64,000 bases of DNA from assembly GCF_001984065.1 (NCBI RefSeq), contig NZ_LYVP01000002.1, forward strand, positions 94,893-158,892, read 5' to 3'. Positions 10,294 to 23,028 of this stretch are shown here, piece after piece. Positions within the stretch are counted from its first letter, which is position 1. Each line of letters starts with the position of its first letter. Origin of the DNA: Pseudomonas sp. KK4 (lineage in GTDB: Bacteria; Pseudomonadota; Gammaproteobacteria; Pseudomonadales; Pseudomonadaceae). The notes beneath the pieces were generated by a model. That model ran no database searches and had not been told where the DNA came from. It was given only the letters and a program-made list of their open reading frames with translations. The position numbers were made by a program, and so were the translations under genes.

Positions 10294-10713
10294 TCAAACC
10301 ACCAACCGTTCCAGCGCCTCACGCAACCGGGCAGGAATCGCCACTGGCTGATTCGACCCTCGATCCACAAACACATGCACGAAACGCCCCGCTGCGCAGG
10401 CCTCATCCTCGCCCTGCTTGAACACCGCCAATTCGTATTGCACCGAACTGTTGCCCAACTTGCCCACGCGCAGACCAATCTCGATCCGGTCCGGGAACGC
10501 GATTGAGGCGAAGTAATCGCAAGCCGAACTCACCACGAACCCCACCACCTCACCATCGTGAATATCCAGCCCGCCGACTTCGACCAGGTAGGTATTCACG
10601 GCCGTGTCGAAGAAACTGTAGTAGGTGACGTTGTTGACGTGGCCGTAGGCGTCGTTGTCGTGCCAACGGGTGGTGATGGGCTGGAAGTGCGGGTAGTCGG
10701 TGCGATGGGGCAT
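10294..10713 (-). CDS. Acyl-CoA thioesterase, 4HBT/YbgC type
   Basis: 139 residues from ATG 10713; the frame extends to 10857 only by reading through the upstream REP element. The hotdog active-site stretch RWHDNDAYGHVNN contains the conserved catalytic Asp and the GHVNN turn. It is predicted to hydrolyse short-chain acyl-CoA thioesters. It is downstream of, and on the same strand as, a 3-hydroxyacyl-CoA dehydrogenase. That suggests a role in fatty-acid or carnitine-like catabolism, although 158 bp with a REP pair separate them. Confidence 0.87.
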   Translation of the reverse strand: MPHRTDYPHFQPITTRWHDNDAYGHVNNVTYYSFFDTAVNTYLVEVGGLDIHDGEVVGFVVSSACDYFASIAFPDRIEIGLRVGKLGNSSVQYELAVFKQGEDEACAAGRFVHVFVDRGSNQPVAIPARLREALERLVV

Positions 10714-10770
10714 CGGTGTTGATTCCTGAGGTTGGATCGACAGTGTAAGGCGAAAATCCGCGTTATCGTT

Positions 10771-10847
10771 CTTCGCGAGCAAGCCCGCTCCCACATGAGA
10801 CCTGTGTACGACACGGATCTCATGTGGGAGCGGGCTTGCTCGCGAAG
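10771..10847. repeat. REP pair, TTCGCGAGCAAGCCCGCTC family
   Basis: Inverted arms around a short spacer, located between the thioesterase start and the dehydrogenase stop. Confidence 0.85.
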
Positions 10848-10871
10848 GCGCCCTCACGGACGCCAGATTGA

Positions 10872-12098
10872 TTACCGATCGGCAAAGCCTTTACCCACCG
10901 CCGCCAACTCCCCAATCAACCGCGCCGGACTCCAGTGATCACCCTGGCGAGTCTGCAGCGCCAGCAATCGCTGATGAATGTCCGCCAGCCCTTGCTGATC
11001 CGCCCAGGCCATGGGCCCGCCCTTGTCCGCCGGGAAGCCGTAGCCGTTGAGGTAAACCAGATCGATGTCGTGGGCTGAACCGGCAATGCCTTCCTGCAGG
11101 ATCTTCGCGCCCTCGTTGACCAAGGCCAGCAGACAACGCTCCAGAATCTCCTGCGAGCCAATCTCGCGGCGCTGCAAGCCCAGCCCTTCGCTGACTTGCA
11201 GCACCAACGCATCGACCGTCACATCATGCTCCGCCTGACGACTGCCCGGCTCGTAATGGTAAAAACCGTTGCCGCTTTTCTGGCCAAAGCGGCCCAACTC
11301 ACACAGACGATTATCCACCTGGACCTCGGGTGCATCCTGGCCGATACCGGACAGTTGCCGCGCCCGCCACTGCAGGTCGACACCCACCACGTCGAACATG
11401 CGGAACGGCCCCATGGCGAAGCCGAAACCCTGCAGCGCGGCGTCTACCTGATAGGGATACGCGCCTTCGAGCAGCATCTTGCGCGCTTCCAGCACATAGG
11501 TATTGAGCATGCGGTTGCCGATGAAGCCGTCGCAATTGCCTGCCACCACGCTGACCTTGCCCATGCGCTTGCCCAGTGCCAGTGCGGCCTCGAGGACGGC
11601 CGGCGCCGTTTGGGCACCGCGCACGATTTCCAACAGTTTCATGATGTGCGCCGGGCTGAAGAAGTGCAGGCCGAGGACTTGTTGCGGTCGGCTTGTGACA
11701 GCGGCGATGGCGTCGATGTCCAGCGCGGAGGTGTTGCTGGCCAGGATGGCTTGGGGTTTGAGCAGGCCATCGAGTTCGCGAAAGATTGTTTGCTTGAGTT
11801 CAAGGTTTTCGTAGACGGCTTCGATGACCAGATCTACATCAGCGATCGCTGCGTAATCGGCAACTGCCGTGACGCGAGCGATGCGCGCGTCTGCCTCGGC
11901 CTGGTCGATGCGTTCCTGGCGCACGCTGTGGGCATAGGTGTCGGCAACAGCGGCCAGTGCCTGTTCAAGCATTTGCGGATTGTTATCGACCCACTGCACC
12001 GCCACGCCGGCATTGGCCAGGCACATGACGATGCCCCGACCCATGGTGCCCGCGCCGATCACGGCTGCGCGCTGAATATTGAACGGTGTCTGGCTCAT
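10872..12098 (-). CDS. 3-hydroxyacyl-CoA dehydrogenase (NAD-binding, stand-alone)
   Basis: 408 residues from ATG 12098, with an upstream frame extension to 12188 rejected as non-homologous. The Rossmann motif GAGTMGRGI lies near residue 16, SNTSALDI and HFFSPAHIMKLLEIV mark the catalytic region, and two 3HCDH C-terminal repeats follow (FGFAMGPFRMFDVVG and YGFPADKGGPMAWAD). It equals the dehydrogenase half of FadB without the enoyl-CoA hydratase half. It oxidises 3-hydroxyacyl-CoA in beta-oxidation. A terminal thioesterase gene lies downstream. Confidence 0.9.
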   Translation of the reverse strand: MSQTPFNIQRAAVIGAGTMGRGIVMCLANAGVAVQWVDNNPQMLEQALAAVADTYAHSVRQERIDQAEADARIARVTAVADYAAIADVDLVIEAVYENLELKQTIFRELDGLLKPQAILASNTSALDIDAIAAVTSRPQQVLGLHFFSPAHIMKLLEIVRGAQTAPAVLEAALALGKRMGKVSVVAGNCDGFIGNRMLNTYVLEARKMLLEGAYPYQVDAALQGFGFAMGPFRMFDVVGVDLQWRARQLSGIGQDAPEVQVDNRLCELGRFGQKSGNGFYHYEPGSRQAEHDVTVDALVLQVSEGLGLQRREIGSQEILERCLLALVNEGAKILQEGIAGSAHDIDLVYLNGYGFPADKGGPMAWADQQGLADIHQRLLALQTRQGDHWSPARLIGELAAVGKGFADR

Positions 12099-12214
12099 GT
12101 TGTGTTCTCTTGTTGGCGATCCAAAGACAGTCCCCACCATAGTCAGCCATCGCACATTTTTGAAATTTATTCCTGTGATGGGCAACATTCAGCGCATGGA
12201 TATGCTCCCCATAT

Positions 12215-14149
<1,935 letters not shown>

Positions 14150-14283
14150 AAGCTGTCACTCCGTTGACTGCTGCGATGGGCAAAGCCTAGCCGGTGATGG
14201 CAGCGAGTCGAGAAAAGGTCGGGGGTAAAGCGATACGGGATGATACAGCGGATGGCTGAAGGAGGCGGCGACTGACAGCTCGC

Positions 14284-14364
14284 TTACGCGAGCAAGCCCG
14301 CTCCCACAGTTGACCGAGTTGCTCTGGGTACGCGGCTCAATGTGGGAGCGGGCTTGCTCGCGAA
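14284..14364. repeat. REP pair, TTCGCGAGCAAGCCCGCTC family
   Basis: Inverted arms in the gap upstream of recQ; the first arm has one changed base (TTACGCGAGC). Confidence 0.8.
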
Positions 14365-14433
14365 GAAGGGTAAAGCGGTCCAACTGTCGCACGTCCGCAC
14401 AAAGATAAATCTGTAGCAACGCCCTATCGCCTA

Positions 14434-14461
14434 TCGACAGGCGAGCGTTCAAATCTATAGT
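14434..14461 (+). promoter_or_regulatory. Candidate sigma-70 promoter before a small ORF
   Basis: TCGACA (14434-14439) and TATAGT (14456-14461) are separated by 16 bp and resemble -35 and -10 boxes. Transcription would start just before the small ORF at 14480. Based on sequence resemblance only. Confidence 0.35.
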
Positions 14462-14479
14462 CCGGGCTGTAGCTGTCAA

Positions 14480-14656
14480 TTGCACCTCGATTTCGTGGAT
14501 TGCGACAGCTATCGCTATTTTCAACCCGAAGGCTACGATGTGTATCTAACGCGTAAGGCCAAGGGTCGCGATGACAAAGTGGCATTGACCATCGGCATGC
14601 TCTACCGGGCAATCCAGGCCCAACGCTGGGACACTCAGGAGCTGGAAGGCCTGTAA
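14480..14656 (+). CDS. Possible small protein of 58 residues, or gene remnant
   Basis: The frame closing at TAA 14656 reads like protein: FVDCDSYRYFQPEGYDVY is followed by KGRDDKVALTIGMLYRA and RWDTQELEGL. It has no ATG at its head; the first possible starts are TTG 14480 and GTG 14495, and the frame stays open only back to 14417. It could be a genuine small protein with a rare start, or the tail of a gene that lost its 5' end beside the REP element. The amino-acid make-up is ordinary, unlike the Arg/Ala/Pro-rich shadow frames nearby. I do not recognise the family. The EamA transporter begins 30 bp downstream on the same strand, so they may be co-transcribed. Confidence 0.4.
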   Translation: MHLDFVDCDSYRYFQPEGYDVYLTRKAKGRDDKVALTIGMLYRAIQAQRWDTQELEGL

Positions 14657-14686
14657 CGTCGCAGTGCATAACGATAAGGACATTGC

Positions 14687-15553
14687 GTGGACGTACTGAT
14701 GGGGTTGTTGGCCGCCTTGCTGTGGGGTGGCACTGATTTTCTGGTCGGCGTGAACGCCCGTGCCGTTGGGGTCAAACGGGCTGTGTATTTCGGTCAGGCA
14801 CTGGGCTTTACCATCATGAGCCTGCTGCTGATTGCCTTCCCCGCCTTCATACTTCGGTCCATGGCCGCACCGCTGCAAACCTGGTTGCTCGGGATGGTCG
14901 CGGCGATATTGACCGTGTCCGGCGCGCTGGCGCTTTCCAAGGCCTTTGCCTTGGGTAAAGCCTCGATCGTGGCGCCGTTGGTGACCACTTACGGGGTCGT
15001 GACGACGCTGCTGTCCTGGGCCGCGGGTGAACACATCAACCTGCTTCAATTGTCGTGCATCGCCCTGTGCGTGATCGGCGTGGTCCTTTCCAGCATCCAC
15101 TCAGAACCCAAGGTGCCCCACACCACACAGGCGAGCGGTTCCATAACCTACGCGCTACTGGCAGCGCTGCTCTACGGCACCAGTTTCTGGCTGCAAGGCC
15201 AATTTGTACTGCCGGCACTGGGGCCTGTGACGATGCTGTGGCTGGCGTACCTGATCGGTTTGATCGTGCTGGTAGTGATCGTCCTTCGGATCGACGACGG
15301 CTTGAAAATCCCGCCACTGAAAAACTGCGTGACACTGACCGGCGCAAGCCTGATGAACCTCGGCGGTTTTTCAGCCTTTGCCTGGGGCGCGGTGGCCGGG
15401 TCGGTTTCGGTGGTGACGGTGATCAGCACATTATCGGGCGGCATCGCGGCGATTCTGGGCTACCTGTTTTTCAAGGAGCGGCTGACCAAGGTGCAGGTAT
15501 TGGGGGTGGTACTGGTGTTGCTCGGGGCGTTGGTGTTACACCTGAAAACCTGA
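14687..15553 (+). CDS. EamA-family drug/metabolite transporter
   Basis: 288 residues from GTG 14687, preceded by AAGGA at 14676-14680 with a six-base spacer. About ten transmembrane helices are visible as two five-helix EamA halves (first half starting MDVLMGLLAALLWGG, second starting TYALLAALLYGTSFW). Such proteins export or import small metabolites or amino acids across the inner membrane. The substrate cannot be inferred. It converges on pckA with a shared bidirectional terminator. Confidence 0.87.
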   Translation: MDVLMGLLAALLWGGTDFLVGVNARAVGVKRAVYFGQALGFTIMSLLLIAFPAFILRSMAAPLQTWLLGMVAAILTVSGALALSKAFALGKASIVAPLVTTYGVVTTLLSWAAGEHINLLQLSCIALCVIGVVLSSIHSEPKVPHTTQASGSITYALLAALLYGTSFWLQGQFVLPALGPVTMLWLAYLIGLIVLVVIVLRIDDGLKIPPLKNCVTLTGASLMNLGGFSAFAWGAVAGSVSVVTVISTLSGGIAAILGYLFFKERLTKVQVLGVVLVLLGALVLHLKT

Positions 15554-15565
15554 AACGTCGCACAC

Positions 15566-15595
15566 AAAAAAGCCGCCCAGAGGTGCGGCTTTTTC
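15566..15595. terminator. Bidirectional terminator between the EamA gene and pckA
   Basis: AAAAAGCCGC and GCGGCTTTTT pair around an eight-base loop, giving a T-run on both strands between two converging genes. Confidence 0.9.
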
Positions 15596-15613
15596 ATGGC
15601 TTCAAACCAACGC

Positions 15614-17293
<1,680 letters not shown>

Positions 17294-17336
17294 TTATTCC
17301 GGCACTAACCAGTGAATTTACCTGCGCTGAACCGTT

Positions 17337-18239
17337 TTAGTGACGGGTATCTGACGGCGTATCGACGCCCGCGCCGGCGAACAATTGAGCGACATCGGCG
17401 GCGTCGAACAGGTACTGCTGGTTGCAGAACTGGCAGTCGATCTCGATGTGGCCACCGTGTTCGACCACCAGGTTTTGCGCGTCTTCCATACCCAGACTGA
17501 CCAGCGCATTGGCTGAACGTTCGCGCGAACAACTGCAGCGGAAACGCAGCTTCTGCACGTCGAACAGACGCACCTGCTCTTCGTGGTAGAGACGGTGCAG
17601 CACGGTTTCGTTGTCCAGGCTCAGCAGCTCATCGGCGGTCAGTGTCCCGGCCAGCGCGGTGAGGTGTTGCCAGCTGTCGGCGCGCTCCTCTTCGTCTTTC
17701 AAGCGGTCGGCCGGAAGTTGCTGCAGCAGCATGCCACGGGCGCGACGGCCATCGGCGCAGAGCTTGATGCGCGTGCCGATCTGCTGCGACATGACGAAGT
17801 AATTGGTGAAGCAGTCAGACAGAGTTTCGCCATCGAGATCGACGACGCCCTGGTAACGCTGGCCCTGTATCGGGTCGATGGTCAGTGTCAGCGAACCGTC
17901 CGGCATCAGGTCGCTCAGCGTGGCGTCGGGCGCGATCCGATCCGCCTCGTAACGGGCCAGGCCACGAATGTCGCGCTCGCTGGAGCACTCGATCATCAGC
18001 AACGGGATTGGGCCTTCGGAGCGTGCCTGAAGGATCAGCAAACCGTCGAACTTCAAGGTACCCACCAGCAGCGAGGCAGCCGCCATCAGCTCACCGAGCA
18101 GTTGCGCGACCGGTTCCGGATAGGCGTGTTTGGCCAGGACTTCGGCGTAGCTGAGTTCCAGCGAGACCAGCTCGCCACGGGTGTCGCTGTCATCGAAGAT
18201 GAAGCGTTGGGTGAAGTCGGTATCCGGTAGGTCGGTCAT
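17337..18239 (-). CDS. hslO: HslO redox-regulated chaperone Hsp33
   Basis: 300 residues. The C-terminal redox switch is intact: CSC near residue 235 and CQFC about 30 residues later bind zinc when reduced. Under oxidative stress disulfides form and the protein becomes an ATP-independent holdase in the cytoplasm. It lies between pckA and hslR on the same strand, the usual Pseudomonas order. About 200 bp without a gene separate it from hslR. Confidence 0.95.
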   Translation of the reverse strand: MTDLPDTDFTQRFIFDDSDTRGELVSLELSYAEVLAKHAYPEPVAQLLGELMAAASLLVGTLKFDGLLILQARSEGPIPLLMIECSSERDIRGLARYEADRIAPDATLSDLMPDGSLTLTIDPIQGQRYQGVVDLDGETLSDCFTNYFVMSQQIGTRIKLCADGRRARGMLLQQLPADRLKDEEERADSWQHLTALAGTLTADELLSLDNETVLHRLYHEEQVRLFDVQKLRFRCSCSRERSANALVSLGMEDAQNLVVEHGGHIEIDCQFCNQQYLFDAADVAQLFAGAGVDTPSDTRH

Positions 18240-18441
18240 AAGTCTGGGTATCTGAATTGTAAAAAATAGGGTTCAACGCCTCTGACGCCCTAGGCCCTCT
18301 TTATGGCCCATGGGGTCGGATGCTGTAGTGATTTTCGACGAGCGGCTATTTATTGGCTCGCTGGCCGTCGGGGAATCCCCCGATATGGTTGCTCATCCGC
18401 CCAATTGCAAGTCTGCCTTGAGCAAAGGCCCTCAAGACGCA

Positions 18442-18849
18442 TTACTCGCCGCTACCGCTGTCACGAAACTTGAACAGGTCCCGCCGCTGCTTTTTGCTCG
18501 GCTTGCCGTCGGTGCTCACGCCCAGGGCGCCCGCCTTGCGTTGGGCCGCCGCATTTTCACGCTTGGCGATACTGGCTTCGGTCTCCGCATAAAGCGTCTG
18601 CGCCTCCGGGGCGCCACGGCGCACGATTGAAAGTGCCTGGACCACCACCGTGCGCTCATCAAAACCGGTGCGAATCACGAACTCATCGCCAATTCGCGGC
18701 TCTTTGCCAGGCTTGCAACGCTCGCCCCGGCAATGCACCTTGCCGCTTTCAATGGCCGCTTTGGCCAGGGCGCGGGTTTTGTAAAAACGCGCAGCCCACA
18801 ACCATTTATCGAGGCGGACTTTATCGTCCTCTTCGTTTTTTTGTGCCAT
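18442..18849 (-). CDS. hslR: HslR heat-shock protein Hsp15 (S4 domain)
   Basis: 135 residues. An N-terminal S4 RNA-binding domain (VRLDKWLWAARFYKTRALA) is followed by a basic C-terminal tail ending KKQRRDLFKF, as in the family. Hsp15 binds the free 50S subunit that carries a blocked nascent chain and helps recycle it after heat shock. It is divergent from rimB, with about 215 bp between. Confidence 0.93.
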   Translation of the reverse strand: MAQKNEEDDKVRLDKWLWAARFYKTRALAKAAIESGKVHCRGERCKPGKEPRIGDEFVIRTGFDERTVVVQALSIVRRGAPEAQTLYAETEASIAKRENAAAQRKAGALGVSTDGKPSKKQRRDLFKFRDSGSGE

Positions 18850-19065
18850 GGGATTTCCTCGTTCTGAAATATTGGTGAACTGTACTACCGTTCTGTCGTA
18901 CCAAGAGCCAAGTGGTCACGGATTCCAATCCCGACATTTCCTAACCTTCCATCGAGGCTGGAAATCGGGGCCGTAGATATCTGTCGCCTTTTAACCATTA
19001 TTCTGCGTGAATACCGCGAATTTCGGCCGCTAGCGGCCACTGCGGTTTCTACCGGTTGAGCAATT

Positions 19066-19545
19066 TTGAAGACATTTGACCATTTGACCGTTGTCGGTCT
19101 GCGCGAGTGGGTGGCTCTCCCGGATCTGGGAGTCGCCGGCCTTCGCGCGAAAATCGACACCGGCGCCAGTACCTCCAGCCTGCATGCCACCGACATCGAA
19201 CGGTTCGATCGCGATGGCGAGCAGTGGGTGCGCTTCACGGCGCACCTGGGCACGGTGGTGCAACTGCGTCACCGTCGTTGCGAAGCCCCGCTGGTGACAA
19301 TGAAAACCATTAAAAGCTCTAACGGTCACGCGCAGGTGCGATACGTGATCAGTACCACCCTGGCCCTCGGTGATCGGGTCTGGCGGGTCGAGTTCACCCT
19401 CGCCTGCCGCAAGTCCATGCGTTATCGCCTGCTACTCGGCTCAAAAGCCCTGATCGACGGCCAGTTGGTGGTCAATCCGGGCATCAAATATGTACAAGAC
19501 AAGCCGGTGTTCCCGGTATCTACCTCTTCCACAGGTGTTGCATGA
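19066..19545 (+). CDS. rimB: RimB, retropepsin-like ATP-dependent zinc protease family
   Basis: 159 residues from TTG 19066 ([22 protein letters not shown]). The aspartyl-protease-like motif [12 protein letters not shown] is present, as is the conserved [14 protein letters not shown] near the C-terminus. In P. fluorescens, RimB is the protease partner of RimK and controls how far ribosomal protein S6 is glutamylated; that comes from the literature on this pair. The stop overlaps the rimK start by four bases. A rimA gene is not found beside it here. Confidence 0.85.
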   Translation: MKTFDHLTVVGLREWVALPDLGVAGLRAKIDTGASTSSLHATDIERFDRDGEQWVRFTAHLGTVVQLRHRRCEAPLVTMKTIKSSNGHAQVRYVISTTLALGDRVWRVEFTLACRKSMRYRLLLGSKALIDGQLVVNPGIKYVQDKPVFPVSTSSTGVA

Positions 19546-20447
19546 AGATCGCTGTGCTGTCGCGTAACCCGCGTCTGTATTCCACCCGTCGCCTGGTCGA
19601 AGCCGGTACCGAGCGCGGCCATGAAATGGTGGTGGTCGACACCCTGCGCGCCTACATGAACATCGCCAGCCACAAGCCGCAAATTCATTATCGCGGCAAA
19701 CCGCTTGAAGGATTCGACGCGGTGATTCCACGGATCGGTGCATCCGTGACCTTTTATGGCTGCGCGGTGTTGCGCCAGTTTGAAATGATGGGCGTGTTTC
19801 CGCTTAACGAATCGGTGGCCATTGCCCGCTCGCGGGACAAGCTGCGCTCGTTGCAATTGCTGTCACGGCGCGGGATCGGATTGCCGGTCACCGGGTTCGC
19901 CCACTCCCCCGACGACATTCCCGATCTGATCGCCATGGTCAACGGCGCGCCGCTGGTGATCAAGGTGCTCGAAGGCACCCAGGGCATCGGTGTGGTGCTG
20001 TGCGAAACCGCCACCGCGGCGGAATCGGTGATCGAGGCGTTCATGGGCCTCAAACAAAACATCATGGTTCAGGAGTACATCAAGGAGGCCGGCGGTGCCG
20101 ACATTCGCTGCTTCGTGGTGGGTGACAAGGTGATTGCCGCGATGAAGCGCCAGGCCAAGCCCGGCGAGTTCCGCTCCAACCTGCATCGCGGCGGCAGCGC
20201 CAGCCTGATCAAGATCACCCCGGAAGAGCGCATGACTGCATTGCGGGCAGCGAAGGTCATGGGGTTGGCGGTGGCGGGGGTGGATATCCTGCGCTCCAAT
20301 CACGGGCCGTTGGTGATGGAAGTGAACTCATCACCGGGCCTCGAGGGCATCGAAACCACCACCGGCAAGAATGTGGCGGGGATCATCATCGAACATCTGG
20401 AGAAGAATGGCGGGCCGAACATGACCCGGACCAAAGGCAAGGGTTGA
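19542..20447 (+). CDS. rimK: RimK ribosomal protein S6 L-glutamate ligase
   Basis: 301 residues, an ATP-grasp enzyme. The start [18 protein letters not shown], the ATP-grasp core ([17 protein letters not shown]) and the metal-binding end ([14 protein letters not shown]) are all present. RimK adds glutamates to the C-terminus of ribosomal protein S6 and so tunes the ribosome and proteome during niche change. Translational coupling to rimB supports the joint function. Confidence 0.95.
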   Translation: MKIAVLSRNPRLYSTRRLVEAGTERGHEMVVVDTLRAYMNIASHKPQIHYRGKPLEGFDAVIPRIGASVTFYGCAVLRQFEMMGVFPLNESVAIARSRDKLRSLQLLSRRGIGLPVTGFAHSPDDIPDLIAMVNGAPLVIKVLEGTQGIGVVLCETATAAESVIEAFMGLKQNIMVQEYIKEAGGADIRCFVVGDKVIAAMKRQAKPGEFRSNLHRGGSASLIKITPEERMTALRAAKVMGLAVAGVDILRSNHGPLVMEVNSSPGLEGIETTTGKNVAGIIIEHLEKNGGPNMTRTKGKG

Positions 20448-20512
20448 CTCGAGCCTTTGCGGTGGCAGAAATGCCGCGAAGAGGCCGTCAGTCACACCTA
20501 AGACTCAGGCCT

Positions 20513-21826
20513 CTAAACGGCATCTCGCGGCAACATAAGTCCCAACGGCAACCGCACCCGCGCTTCAAGCCCGCCACCTTCACGGTTGCGAAGTTCGACA
20601 TTGCCGCCATGCATCGAGGCGATTCGCTTCACGATTGCCAAGCCCAATCCGGTGCCTTTACCACCTCTGGCGCGGTCACCACGAGTGAAAGGGTTGAAGA
20701 TGGCTTCCAGTTCCGATGAATCGATTCCCGCACCCCGATCCATGACACTGAGCACCACGTACGGAGCAGCCGTATCTCCCGAAACGTAGGCGGCCACTTC
20801 AACTCCACTGCCGGCGTGGTGCAGTGCGTTGCCGATCAGATTGTTCAGCAGTCGCTTCATCGAAACCCGGCGCAACGGAAACGGCTGGATCGGCTCCAGG
20901 CGCAAGTGCACTTTCTCTTCGCTCTGGTTGTACGGCGCGGCGACTTCGCGAACCAGATCGCTGAGGTCCACCTCTTCCACCGACTCGTCGCGGCCGTCGC
21001 GGATGAACGCCAGGAACTGGTCGAGAATCGCATCCATGTCTTCGATGTCGCGGACCATGTCATCGGTCAGGTCGTTGCGGTCGCCCATCAGCTCCAGTGA
21101 CAGGCGTAAGCGGGTCAGCGGCGTACGCAAGTCATGGGATACCCCGGCCAACATCAGTTCACGTTCACGCCCGGCCTGTTCGACGTCTTCGGCCATCTGG
21201 TTGAAGGCGCGATACACCTCGGTCATTTCACTGGGCGTGTCGCTGATCGGCAGACGCACGCTTCTTCCCTGGCCGAGTTGCCGCGCGGCATAGACCAGAC
21301 GTTTGAGGGGTTGGTTGAGCTGGCTGACGAAAATCCATGCCGATGCCGTGGACAGCAAGCCGATGGCCAGGAACCAGCCAAGCACGTTCCAGATTTTCTG
21401 ACCGCGCAACGGATGCGGGTACAACGGCACTTTCAGCCAGCCGTCACCCAGGCTTGGCGCTCGGACCCACAACGCCGGTGGCGTGTGCATGCGCAATCGA
21501 ACTTCAGTGTCGGCCCCCAACTCGGCCTGCATCTGCCGCTGGTAGATTTCGCTGTAAGGCCAGTGTTGTTCGCCTTCCGGCACACCGGCACCCACCACCC
21601 GGATCAGGGTCGCGGCTTCGGCAATCTTGTCGCGGTTGTTTTCGTCGGCTGCCCAATAGGCGCGCAATGTCAGGGCGACACCGTGGCTGTATTGTCGGTC
21701 CACCAGCACGTCTTCGTTCATCAACAGATAAACCAGGGTCAGTGCCTTGGAAAACAGGACGACGATCAGCACCAGCCAAAGGGTGCGGGAGAAGAAACTC
21801 TGGGGAAACCAAACCGGGGTTTTCAT
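20513..21826 (-). CDS. envZ: EnvZ-type sensor histidine kinase (AmgS)
   Basis: 437 residues. One N-terminal transmembrane helix (about 14-34), a periplasmic region, a second helix (about 150-172), HAMP, the H-box VSHDLRTPLTRL, the N-box NNLIGNALHHA and the ATP-binding boxes DRGAGI and GTGLGLAI are seen. In P. aeruginosa the orthologous pair AmgS/AmgR controls an envelope-stress response that protects against aminoglycosides. It is downstream of the regulator gene, with an unusual 100-bp gap that holds hairpins. Confidence 0.9.
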   Translation of the reverse strand: MKTPVWFPQSFFSRTLWLVLIVVLFSKALTLVYLLMNEDVLVDRQYSHGVALTLRAYWAADENNRDKIAEAATLIRVVGAGVPEGEQHWPYSEIYQRQMQAELGADTEVRLRMHTPPALWVRAPSLGDGWLKVPLYPHPLRGQKIWNVLGWFLAIGLLSTASAWIFVSQLNQPLKRLVYAARQLGQGRSVRLPISDTPSEMTEVYRAFNQMAEDVEQAGRERELMLAGVSHDLRTPLTRLRLSLELMGDRNDLTDDMVRDIEDMDAILDQFLAFIRDGRDESVEEVDLSDLVREVAAPYNQSEEKVHLRLEPIQPFPLRRVSMKRLLNNLIGNALHHAGSGVEVAAYVSGDTAAPYVVLSVMDRGAGIDSSELEAIFNPFTRGDRARGGKGTGLGLAIVKRIASMHGGNVELRNREGGGLEARVRLPLGLMLPRDAV

Positions 21827-21882
21827 GGATAAGTGCTACGTACTTGCAGGAACGAGCGATGCTCGCATATTGCCGGTCGCGA

Positions 21883-21906
21883 GTCTGCGGACAACGTCCG
21901 AGAGAC
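21883..21906. other. Hairpins in the ompR-envZ intercistronic gap
   Basis: On the coding (minus) strand GTCT-CT-CGGAC pairs with GTCCG-C-AGAC around a three-base loop. A second inverted repeat, CGAGC-GAT-GCTCG, is at 21853-21865. No T-run follows. They could stabilise or separate the two parts of the message. Confidence 0.4.
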
Positions 21907-21926
21907 CCGCCCCTGCAATTGGCCGA

Positions 21927-22667
21927 TCACTTGGTGGCGGTGCCGTCCGGAACGAACACGTAGCCCACGCCCCAGACAGTCTGGATGTAGCGCGGTTTGG
22001 ACGGATCGGGTTCGATCATCCGGCGCAGACGGGAGATCTGCACATCGATGGAACGCTCCAGGGCATCCCATTCGCGGCCACGGGCCAGGTTCATCAGCTT
22101 GTCGCGGGTCAGCGGTTGGCGGGCGTTCATCACCAGCGCCTTGAGTACCGCGAACTCACCGGTAGTGAGCATGTGCACTTCTTCACCGCGCTTGAGCTCG
22201 CGGGTGGCCAGGGACAATTCGTAGTCCCCGAAGGTCACGCTTTCATCTTCGCTGCCCGGCGCGCCCGGTACGGGTGCGGACTGACGACGCAGGACGGCTT
22301 TGACACGGGCCATCAGCTCATCGGGGTTGAACGGCTTGGCCAGGTAATCGTCGGCGCCCAGTTCAAGGCCCTTGATACGGCTCAGCTCGTCGCCCTTGGC
22401 GGTCAGCATGATGATGGGAATCTGGTTGTTCGCGCCACGCAGGCGGCGGCAGGCGGTCAGGCCGTCTTCGCCGGGCAGCATCAGGTCGAGGACGACCAGG
22501 TTGAACACTTCACGCGCCAGCAGGCGGTCCATTTGTTCGGTGTTCGGTACGGCGCGGGCGCGGTAGCCCTTGCTGACGAAAAAACGCTCCAGCAGGCTGC
22601 TGAGGCCCGGATCGTCGTCAACAATAAGAATTTTTTCGCCTTCAGCAATGTTTGCAGTGCTGCTCAT
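21927..22667 (-). CDS. ompR: OmpR-type response regulator (AmgR)
   Basis: 246 residues. The receiver domain shows the acidic pair IVDDDPG, the phospho-acceptor in VVLDLMLPGEDG (about residue 59) and the conserved lysine in LAKPFNPDEL. The C-terminal winged helix (about 145-240) has the SRLRRMIEPDPSKPRYIQTV stretch typical of OmpR. It binds DNA when phosphorylated by the downstream kinase and is probably the AmgR envelope-stress regulator. It is divergent from tex. Confidence 0.93.
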   Translation of the reverse strand: MSSTANIAEGEKILIVDDDPGLSSLLERFFVSKGYRARAVPNTEQMDRLLAREVFNLVVLDLMLPGEDGLTACRRLRGANNQIPIIMLTAKGDELSRIKGLELGADDYLAKPFNPDELMARVKAVLRRQSAPVPGAPGSEDESVTFGDYELSLATRELKRGEEVHMLTTGEFAVLKALVMNARQPLTRDKLMNLARGREWDALERSIDVQISRLRRMIEPDPSKPRYIQTVWGVGYVFVPDGTATK

Positions 22668-23028
22668 TGGATGCTCCTTTGATCTCGGCGCGCATTATGG
22701 CGTAGCTGCCGTTATACGCACCGTGAGCATTGTTAGCAGATTTTTCCTTCAGCGCCAGGAATCCGGGCATCGGCGCACTGCCTGCGATACCCCCCGAAGG
22801 GCTGAACGCTGGTTATAATGCGCGGCCTTTTGTGTCAGGCAACGTCTGATCGTTACCCCCGGCAGCCGCTTTTTATTTTCATGGCGCCGGCAGTAATCGT
22901 TCGATTTCACGGGTCAACGGGATACCTTTTGACCCAGGCAGCGGCGCAGGCCAGGCCGCTCAACCAGACTCGCCAAGGCCCTATCCTTGCGCCTGCGAGC
23001 CTGCTTTCACAATTTGTCAGGTGGTTTT
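22668..23028. other. Divergent promoter region between ompR and tex
   Basis: A 361-bp gap. On the plus strand TATAAT at 22814-22819 is a perfect -10 box, but no good -35 hexamer sits 16-18 bp upstream. No convincing ORF was found. The remaining sequence should hold the 5' leaders of both genes, and the roughly 200-base leader of tex is long. Confidence 0.5.
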
